A DNA stretch of 11,004 nucleotides from an uncultured Collinsella sp. (GTDB lineage Bacteria > Actinomycetota > Coriobacteriia > Coriobacteriales > Coriobacteriaceae). Where the stretch lies: contig CABRZC010000066.1 of NCBI GenBank assembly GCA_902475375.1, positions 1 to 11,004 of the forward strand, written 5' to 3'. How positions within the stretch are numbered: position 1 is the first letter of the stretch; each line of letters begins with the position of its first letter. Below are positions 6,164 through 11,004 of this stretch, one piece after another. The translations under genes and the position numbers were made by a program. The notes under the pieces are model-generated. The model was given only the letters and a program-made list of their open reading frames with translations, did no database searches and was not told the DNA's origin.

Positions 6164-6355
6164 TTATTGTTCGCGGTGCTCGGGATCGGAAACGAGCTTA
6201 GGCGCAAAGTAGGGGACGTGGCCCAGGTAGGGGCAGCTGTCCGAACGCTCCTCGACGACACAGGGGACGTCATTGTAGGTAAGTGAGTCGCTCAGGTGGA
6301 CGATGGCCTTGGCGGCAGGGGCAACGAGTATTTTGAGCGGTGCGATAGGCGCCAT
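6164..6355 (-). CDS. Small protein of unknown function (63 aa)
   Basis: I do not recognise this family. The 63-residue product starts MAPIAPLK, has no signal peptide or membrane segment, and carries two cysteines (C32, C41), two histidines in the body (H20, H46), the segment CPYLGHVPYFAP (41-52) and a charged end, DPEHREQ. The main support is a strong ribosome binding site, AAAGGAG 5 nt before the ATG on the minus strand. G/C-ending codons typical of the neighbours add to this. An overlapping + strand ORF (6303-6485) lacks a comparable site and is treated as a shadow. It is convergent with the second exchanger and divergent from the LuxR gene, so the 126 nt between the starts probably hold both promoters. 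Cys and His might bind a metal; that is only a guess. Confidence 0.6.
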   Translation of the reverse strand: MAPIAPLKILVAPAAKAIVHLSDSLTYNDVPCVVEERSDSCPYLGHVPYFAPKLVSDPEHREQ

Positions 6356-6390
6356 GGCATCTCCTTTCATCGGCGAGACGCAGTTTGTCT

Positions 6391-6430
6391 GTTTAAACGA
6401 TACTTTACGTTTAAACGGTGAGTCTAATAT
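6391..6430. promoter_or_regulatory. Divergent promoter/operator with two GTTTAAAC sites
   Basis: Two copies of GTTTAAACG (6391-6399 and 6409-6417), each containing the perfect palindrome GTTTAAAC, lie 18 bp apart between the divergent small ORF and the LuxR gene. TAATAT at 6425-6430 is a plausible -10 for the LuxR gene. The matching -35 zone (about 6401-6408) is poor and sits between the two sites, as for an activator-dependent or autoregulated promoter. The binding protein is inferred, most simply the adjacent LuxR protein. Confidence 0.5.
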
Positions 6431-6481
6431 TGCGGCAAAGAATCTGTCAACATCCTCACAGCATCTGAACAGGGGGAGGAC

Positions 6482-7474
6482 ATGAGCTTCGCATTCTATG
6501 TCTACACCACAATTATCATGGGCGTGGCCCTGGTGACCAGTGCCGTGGCATTGGTGATTTGGCTCATGACGCACCGTCGCGATAGCCTGGTAGCTGCGGC
6601 GGGATTTTTGCTCTACATGCTAGATATGTCGGTCATCCTTTTTGACGAGTACAATCGGCTAAAATACGACTACGCCGTTACCTTTACCGAGCCGCTGCAG
6701 CACCCCTTGCTGCGTTGCGTGCTCGGTATTGCCATCTATTTCTGCATGGTGCTGTGGATGTATTCGCGCTTGCGCATAAGGCCGACGTCGCGCATGCTCG
6801 GACTCGCTATCGTGCCCTTTTCAATTTTACAGTTGGTGCTGGTGCCCCGCAGCGGCGCTGCCGGAGAAGCGCAGCAGTATCTCTTTTGGCTCACGCGCGA
6901 CCTGGGCAATGTAGGATGCCTCGCCTATGCCGCCTGGCATTACCGGCACAGGGCCACGCGTGTTGAGAAGCTCGACCTTGACCGCTCAAAGCTCTTTTGG
7001 AAGGTGGCCCTCGTTCTTGCGTTTTGCATAATCGCCGAGGACACCTACATGATCTTGCTCTGCCGTCCTAACTTTCAAAACCCCGCCATCGCTCTCTTTT
7101 TATGGTACCTGTCCGAGCGTAACATCTCTGAAAACGTGCTACTTGTTGCATGCGCGGTCCAGCTCTTTTGCCGGTTTAGCCACATACTGCGCGTGTATGC
7201 CCGCCATCCGCGTGCCGATGAGGACGTGGCGGCCGAGAGCACACACTCTGAAGACGACCTTACGACACGTGTGGTGATCTATGCCGATGCTCATAAGCTG
7301 TCGCGGCGCGAGCAGGAGGTTCTCACGCTGGTGCTGAAGGGCAACGACGCCCAAAACATCGCCAGCGAGTTGGTCATCAGTCCGGGCACCGTCAAGGCCC
7401 ACTTACATCGCATCTACGTCAAAAGCGGCGTCTCCACCCGAGACGACCTTATAGATGCCTTTTGGCGCTCCTAG
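6482..7474 (+). CDS. Membrane-bound LuxR-family transcriptional regulator
   Basis: A 330-aa one-component regulator. About seven hydrophobic segments occupy the first 230 residues (near 7-29, 36-54, 78-96, 104-122, 133-153, 172-193 and 205-230). A linker follows, and then a C-terminal LuxR/GerE helix-turn-helix at 273-328, with LSRREQEVL opening the domain and SPGTVKAHLHRIY as recognition helix. There is no receiver or kinase domain, so the membrane part probably senses the signal directly. The ATG has GGGGGAGG just upstream, with short spacing. The plan resembles AguR, the transmembrane LuxR-type activator that responds to agmatine in Lactococcus. Longer membrane LuxR proteins are also widespread in Coriobacteriia beside metabolic genes. 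Its target could be the agmatine locus, the downstream amidohydrolase/MATE genes, or both. Domain assignment is firm; the ligand is unknown. Confidence 0.92.
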   Translation: MSFAFYVYTTIIMGVALVTSAVALVIWLMTHRRDSLVAAAGFLLYMLDMSVILFDEYNRLKYDYAVTFTEPLQHPLLRCVLGIAIYFCMVLWMYSRLRIRPTSRMLGLAIVPFSILQLVLVPRSGAAGEAQQYLFWLTRDLGNVGCLAYAAWHYRHRATRVEKLDLDRSKLFWKVALVLAFCIIAEDTYMILLCRPNFQNPAIALFLWYLSERNISENVLLVACAVQLFCRFSHILRVYARHPRADEDVAAESTHSEDDLTTRVVIYADAHKLSRREQEVLTLVLKGNDAQNIASELVISPGTVKAHLHRIYVKSGVSTRDDLIDAFWRS

Positions 7475-7554
7475 CCCTATTTTTCCTTGAATGCGAGCCT
7501 TGCCGATAAGGCGGGCGCCGTTGGGCGTAATGAAGCGGCATTAATCTCAGACAA

Positions 7555-7640
7555 TAAACCCGCAGGTAAAAAGTGTAAACCGGCTTAAACTGACCGTTTG
7601 CGGCCCCTGACCTTGGCATGGGTTTGCCCCTGTGTATCAA
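7555..7640 (+). promoter_or_regulatory. Candidate promoter and TAAAC repeats upstream of the amidohydrolase
   Basis: TAAAC occurs at 7555-7559, 7576-7580 and 7586-7590, with TAAAA at 7567-7571. Start-to-start spacings are 12, 9 and 10 bp, so the units fall on about one face of the helix. They echo the GTTTAAAC sites before the LuxR gene. Downstream, TTGGCA (7613-7618) and TATCAA (7635-7640), 16 bp apart, are a plausible -35/-10 pair. That would leave a leader of about 140 nt. The promoter call is tentative. Confidence 0.38.
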
Positions 7641-7699
7641 TGGATATAGCGCGAAGCCGCGGACGTGGGACAGACATCTGAGTACGGCTTACAGGCACG

Positions 7700-7760
7700 C
7701 GCCGATGCGGGAGTGCTTTGCTCCCGACCGAAAGCCAGCGCGGGCGGTGTACCCGCGTTA
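7700..7760 (+). other. Hairpins in the amidohydrolase 5' leader
   Basis: The 313-nt gap 7475-7787 has no convincing gene. Near its 3' end lie CGGGAG/CTCCCG (7708-7713 with 7721-7726, 7-nt loop) and an 8-bp stem AGCGCGGG/CCCGCGTT (7737-7744 with 7752-7759, one G-U). GACCGAAAGCC lies around 7726-7736, between the two. The second stem ends 16 nt before the GAGGAGG site. The first part of the gap shows only a weak 5-bp stem at 7497-7512 and a T5 run after the LuxR stop. I looked for cyclic-di-GMP, cobalamin and TPP riboswitch signatures and did not find enough to claim any. Confidence 0.35.
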
Positions 7761-7787
7761 CATCCTAAAACGTCTGAGGAGGCTCAC

Positions 7788-9416
7788 ATGGAGAAGGCTG
7801 ATGTAGTAATCAAGAGCAATGCCGTTTTTACCGGCGATGGGATCGAACCGTTTAAGGGCGGCGTTGCCGTGCGTGGCGATAAGATCGTTGCCTGCGGTGA
7901 CGATGCCCACTTGGCGCCGTTTATCGGCCCCGATACTGAGGTGCGCGACTTTGGCGATCAGCTCGTTATGCCTGGTCTGATTGACTCGCACACGCATTTT
8001 GCTCAGGGTGCGTTTATGACCGACCCCGATTTTGCCGTCAACCTTATCGATTGCACCAGTTTTGAGATGGCGATGGAGCGTGTTGTAGCGTTTGCGAACG
8101 CCCATCCCGATAATGAGTGGATTCTGGGCTGCCAAATCATTCAGTTCCAGTGGGATATCCCCGAGATGCCCACGGCCGCGATGATCGATGAATACATCTC
8201 CGACCGCCCGGTCTTCCTGCAGCAGGTTGACCTGCATACCTTTAGCGCCAATACCTGTGCCATCAACAAGGTGGGAGTGACTTCGCAGACGCCCGATCCC
8301 GCAGGCGGCAAGATCCTTAAGGATGCCGACGGCAACCTGACGGGCGTGTTTTCCAACAATGCCGGCTCCTTCTTTATGGATGAGGTCTACGACCCCGCGA
8401 TGGACGTTGCGGAAGCCTCGTTTACCAAGACGGCAAAGCGCGCTAACAGCTTTGGCATCACCACTGTCGGCATGGTCAATCCTACGTTTGTGAGCATGGA
8501 AAACCCGTATGCAGTGCTTGCGGATCTTAATGCCAAGGACGAATTGCCGCTGCGCGTCTTTTTGTACACCGATCTGTTTGAGAACGAGAGCATGACGCTC
8601 GATCAAATCAAGGCCAAGTACAACTTCCCTGGCACGCTGGTTGAGTGGCACGGCTTTAAGCAGTTTCTTGATGGCGTGTGCTCCGACCACACCGCTTGGA
8701 TGCTTGAACCCTATTCCAACGCGCCCGATACCTGCGGTGAGCCCGCGGAGGATCCAGAGCGCATCCGTGCCGCCATTGTCAGGGCGCAGGAATGGGGCGT
8801 TGACACGCGCGTCCATACGATCGGCGATCGCTCGGTGCGTTTTGTGCTTGATTGCTTTGAGGAGGGCGAGCGCTTGCATGGTAAGCGAGGTTGCCGCCAC
8901 TCCATGGAGCACAACGAGACGGTTCAGCCCGAGGATCTGCCGCGCTACGCGGAGCTTGGTATATGCCCCGGCATGCAACCGTGGCACATGCTGCTCGATA
9001 TGGCTGACCTTGCCAAGGACGATGCCGTGGGCCCCGAGCGTGCAGCGCTTTCGTGGCCCCTGCACAGCCTGCTTGCAAGCGGTGCCGTGGTGCACTTGGG
9101 CAGCGACTTCCCCGTTGTGGGCTTGGAGCCCATGGAGGAGGTGTACGGCGCAGTCTTCCGCATGCTCGAGGACGGTTCCAACCCAGAAGGGTGGTTCCCG
9201 CAGGAGCGCATCACCATGGCTGAGGCCCTGTGCGCCTACACCTACGGCAGCGCCTACGCCATGCATGCCGAGGATCGCATCGGTACGCTCGCATGCGGCA
9301 AACAGGCTGATATCTGTGTGCTCGACCGCAACCTCTTTGACTGCGAACCGGCTGAGGTCCTCGAGGCCACGGCGTCTCTCACGATGATTGCCGGCAAGGT
9401 GGTCTACGAGGCCTAG
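7788..9416 (+). CDS. YtcJ-like metal-dependent amidohydrolase
   Basis: A 542-aa enzyme of the amidohydrolase superfamily (Amidohydro_3, YtcJ-like), probably cytoplasmic as no signal peptide is seen. A small beta domain made of both ends (about 1-60 and 500-542) brackets the TIM barrel. Metal-site motifs are present: DSHTHF (H68, H70), GFKQFLDG (K291, the likely bridging lysine), RVHTIGD (H343), MEHNE (H375) and LGSDFP (D440). The family's late helix A-(LV)-x-AYT and the exit strand GKQADICVLDRNLF are also seen. GAGGAGG sits 5 nt before ATG 7788, which fixes the start against longer in-frame options. Length is normal for the family. Members hydrolyse C-N bonds in cyclic or acyl amides and ureas, and the substrate cannot be read from the sequence. 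The MATE gene follows after 88 nt on the same strand, so the two may be co-transcribed. Confidence 0.93.
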   Translation: MEKADVVIKSNAVFTGDGIEPFKGGVAVRGDKIVACGDDAHLAPFIGPDTEVRDFGDQLVMPGLIDSHTHFAQGAFMTDPDFAVNLIDCTSFEMAMERVVAFANAHPDNEWILGCQIIQFQWDIPEMPTAAMIDEYISDRPVFLQQVDLHTFSANTCAINKVGVTSQTPDPAGGKILKDADGNLTGVFSNNAGSFFMDEVYDPAMDVAEASFTKTAKRANSFGITTVGMVNPTFVSMENPYAVLADLNAKDELPLRVFLYTDLFENESMTLDQIKAKYNFPGTLVEWHGFKQFLDGVCSDHTAWMLEPYSNAPDTCGEPAEDPERIRAAIVRAQEWGVDTRVHTIGDRSVRFVLDCFEEGERLHGKRGCRHSMEHNETVQPEDLPRYAELGICPGMQPWHMLLDMADLAKDDAVGPERAALSWPLHSLLASGAVVHLGSDFPVVGLEPMEEVYGAVFRMLEDGSNPEGWFPQERITMAEALCAYTYGSAYAMHAEDRIGTLACGKQADICVLDRNLFDCEPAEVLEATASLTMIAGKVVYEA

Positions 9417-9419
9417 CGG

Positions 9420-9450
9420 GGCTGCTGCATCGCTGGGCGGTGCAGCAGCC
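9420..9450 (+). other. Strong hairpin after the amidohydrolase gene
   Basis: Three nucleotides after the stop codon, arms 9420-9433 and 9437-9450 pair over all 14 positions (one G-U) around a TGG loop. There is no T-run, so full intrinsic termination is doubtful. It could protect the upstream mRNA end or cause partial termination before the transporter gene. A run of CATC/CATT units (about 9463-9479) follows, leaving the MATE leader unstructured. Confidence 0.6.
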
Positions 9451-9504
9451 TGTGCGTGCCGCCCATCCATCCATTCATCAATCTCTCATGGAAAGGGGAG
9501 AACA

Positions 9505-10881
9505 ATGGCAGAAGAAACAACCGCCGCTGTTGAGGAGGAGCGTGAGCTTGCCTCGCAGCCGATTCCCGGCCTGGTGCGCAAGTACACCATCATCACCGGC
9601 CAGGGTATGCTCGCCCAGATTATCATGGTGGTCCTTGAGGGCCTCGTGATGGGTTGGGGCCTGGGTGCCCACGGCCTGGCCTGTGTCTCGATCATTATGT
9701 CGGTCGAGTACATCAACCTGGCCTTTGGCAACCTATTTGGCACCGGCGTACCCGCCGTGGTTGGTAACCTTTTGGGTGCCGGCGACATCAAGGGCGCAAG
9801 CAAGGCTTTTAGCCAGGGCTTCTGGCTCACCACGATCGTGAGTGTGCTGCTAGCTGTGGTGATGGCCGTGTTTACCGAGCCCATCTGTGCATTTTTTGGC
9901 GCCACGCCCGACATCATGGCCGATACCGTTGCCGGTGTGCGTACCTTCGCCGTGCTGCTGCCGCTCACGGTCATCGGCCAGATGGTCACCGCCGTCATGC
10001 GCGTGGACGAGAAGGTTCAGATCCAGGCCAATCTCATGACCGTGTCTGCCATCGTCGCCATCTGCTGGCTTGCGCTTTCGACGTTTGTACTCAAGCTCGG
10101 CGTTATGGGCGCTGGCGTGTATTACGGGCTTTCCATCGGCATCTGGGCCATCGGTATCTTCTGGTTCATCGGTGGTAAGAAGTCGCAGCTCCAGATCAGC
10201 GCCGCCGACCTCAAACTCGACATGGCCATCTGCGGCCAGATCATCAAGATTGGTTTCCCGTTCTTTTTGGTGCAAGCTGCCACGTTCATCTTCAACACCG
10301 TTGCCAACTCGTTGCTTGGCCAGCTCGGCGGCGACATGGGTTCGCTCTACATCGCGGCCTTTGGTGTGATCAACGGCTATATCCTCTACATAACCATGAT
10401 GGTCGCCCAGTGCTTCTCGTACGGCCTGCAGCCCATTGCCGCCTTCAACGCCGGCGCCAAGGCGTGGACGCGCCTCAAGGAAACGCTCTCTTGCACGCTT
10501 AAGTACCAGGTCGTGACGCTTGCGCTCGTGACCATTGCGCTGTGGCTCGCTGCCACGCCGGTCTGCGCGTTCTTTGCTGGCAGTGACCCCGAGCTTGTTG
10601 AGGTTGCCGCGTCCGCAACGCGCATCGTGGTGCTCGCCGTGGCCCTTGGTTACCTGGCCATGACCATGTCGATGTACTTCCAGGCGGTTGAGAAGGTGGG
10701 TATCGCCACGTTCACCGGTCTGCTCCGCTACGTGATCTGCTCCGTGCCGCTTATGTACCTGCTTGGCAACATGATGGGCGTTCAGGGTGTCTGGTTTGCC
10801 TTGGTGGCGGCTGACGCCATCACTGGTCTTATCTCCATCGCCCTCGCCGTCCGCGAATCCAAGCGACTTGCCACGCTCTAG
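9505..10881 (+). CDS. MATE-family efflux transporter
   Basis: A 458-aa inner-membrane protein with about 12 hydrophobic segments in two homologous halves, the normal size for MATE drug/metabolite:cation antiporters. Typical features are the GAGD turn after TM2 (91-94), the VMRVDEK loop (164-170) and, in the second half, GLQPIAAFNAGAK (307-319), which corresponds to the family's QP-x-x-x-(F/Y)N-x-GA signature. The N-terminal ~20 residues are acidic and cytoplasmic. ATG 9505 is chosen because AAAGGGGAG lies 4 nt upstream; an in-frame extension to 9388 would overlap the amidohydrolase gene and cross its hairpin. TM1 (about 31-53) has a glutamate (E45) rather than the acidic pattern I would expect in MepA-like members. 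Next to the amidohydrolase it may export that enzyme's substrate or product. The substrate is unknown and no terminator is visible after it. Confidence 0.92.
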   Translation: MAEETTAAVEEERELASQPIPGLVRKYTIITGQGMLAQIIMVVLEGLVMGWGLGAHGLACVSIIMSVEYINLAFGNLFGTGVPAVVGNLLGAGDIKGASKAFSQGFWLTTIVSVLLAVVMAVFTEPICAFFGATPDIMADTVAGVRTFAVLLPLTVIGQMVTAVMRVDEKVQIQANLMTVSAIVAICWLALSTFVLKLGVMGAGVYYGLSIGIWAIGIFWFIGGKKSQLQISAADLKLDMAICGQIIKIGFPFFLVQAATFIFNTVANSLLGQLGGDMGSLYIAAFGVINGYILYITMMVAQCFSYGLQPIAAFNAGAKAWTRLKETLSCTLKYQVVTLALVTIALWLAATPVCAFFAGSDPELVEVAASATRIVVLAVALGYLAMTMSMYFQAVEKVGIATFTGLLRYVICSVPLMYLLGNMMGVQGVWFALVAADAITGLISIALAVRESKRLATL

Positions 10882-10950
10882 ACTCGGGCACGGCCGGCGC
10901 GCGATAGTCGAATAAGTCAACTCGTCTGCAAGCCACCACAATGGGGACAG

Positions 10951-11004
10951 TGAACTGCGCCCCGAAACTTGGACTGAATAAATAGCGACTACGCCGCAAG
11001 GGCC
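10951..11004. mobile_element. End of an IS3-family (IS150-group) insertion sequence, cut by the window edge
   Basis: Starting at 10951, TGAACTGCGCCCCGAAACTT followed by GGAC is of the type of IS150-group terminal inverted repeats (TG...ACTGC-CCC...TTGGAC). It is followed within about 15 nt, on the minus strand, by a stop codon preceded by A-L-A-A, a common ending of IS3 OrfB transposases. The element would extend to the right of the window with its transposase reading leftward. Only one end is visible, so it may be complete or a remnant. Confidence 0.55.
10989..11004 (-). CDS. C-terminal end of an IS3-type transposase (partial)
   Basis: Only the last four codons and the stop (A-L-A-A, TAG at 10991-10989 on the minus strand) are inside the window. 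The reading rests on their position beside an IS150-like terminal repeat and on the frequent ALAA or GLAA ending of IS3 OrfB proteins. Too little is visible to judge catalytic residues or intactness. Confidence 0.33.

Noticed and set aside
6303..6485. 60-codon + strand ORF across the divergent region
   Set aside because: It overlaps the small minus-strand gene, has only a weak ribosome binding site, covers the operator and promoter, and ends at the LuxR start.
7497..7512. GCCTT/AAGGC hairpin after the LuxR gene as terminator
   Set aside because: The stem is only 5 bp and no T-run follows.
7660..7787. Cyclic-di-GMP-I, cobalamin or TPP riboswitch in the amidohydrolase leader
   Set aside because: Short matches such as GAAAGCC occur, but the rest of the consensus and the pairing order are missing.
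7758..9470. 570-codon minus-strand ORF opposite the amidohydrolase
   Set aside because: It mirrors a clearly real gene, has low-complexity composition rich in His, Ala and Gly, and matches no family; a shadow of biased third positions.

Overview
The window looks like a chromosomal stretch of a gut actinobacterium of the Coriobacteriia, most likely near Collinsella. The grounds are G+C-rich codon use, clear Shine-Dalgarno sites, a membrane-bound LuxR regulator of the kind common in that class, and dense intergenic palindromes. The taxon is an inference; there is no rRNA or other marker gene here.

The left half (about 80-6127) is an agmatine deiminase (AgDI) catabolic locus, all on the + strand: putrescine carbamoyltransferase (ptcA, 80-1153), an APC-type agmatine/putrescine exchanger (1286-2725), agmatine deiminase (aguA, 3011-4216) and a second, paralogous APC exchanger (4718-6127). 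Agmatine would enter by exchange for putrescine. AguA makes N-carbamoylputrescine and ammonia, and PtcA phosphorolyses this to putrescine and carbamoyl phosphate. A carbamate kinase would then make ATP, but none is in the window; it may lie upstream of base 1. The first three genes show very strong C-ending codon bias, as expected of highly expressed genes. The second exchanger does not.

The gap 4217-4717 is packed with structure: a long palindrome, two tandem hairpin terminators, a second long palindrome, and a terminator-like hairpin ending just before the ribosome binding site of the second exchanger. A possible 60-codon leader ORF runs through that last hairpin and overlaps the exchanger's start. 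The 3' end of the second exchanger runs into a small repeat cluster.

The right half (6164-10881) holds a 63-aa unknown protein (- strand) divergent from a 330-aa membrane LuxR-type regulator, then a YtcJ-like amidohydrolase and a MATE efflux transporter (+ strand). Palindromic GTTTAAAC sites lie between the divergent pair, and similar TAAAC repeats lie upstream of the amidohydrolase, which suggests one regulator for both. The build of the regulator, a membrane bundle plus a LuxR HTH, recalls AguR, the agmatine-sensing activator of Lactococcus. It could therefore serve the agmatine genes, the amidohydrolase/MATE pair, or both.

The last ~54 bases look like the end of an IS3-family (IS150-group) insertion sequence. 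I found no tRNA, rRNA or CRISPR array. The most unusual parts are the leader/attenuator before the second exchanger, the stacked palindromes, and the unknown small protein with its shared operator.
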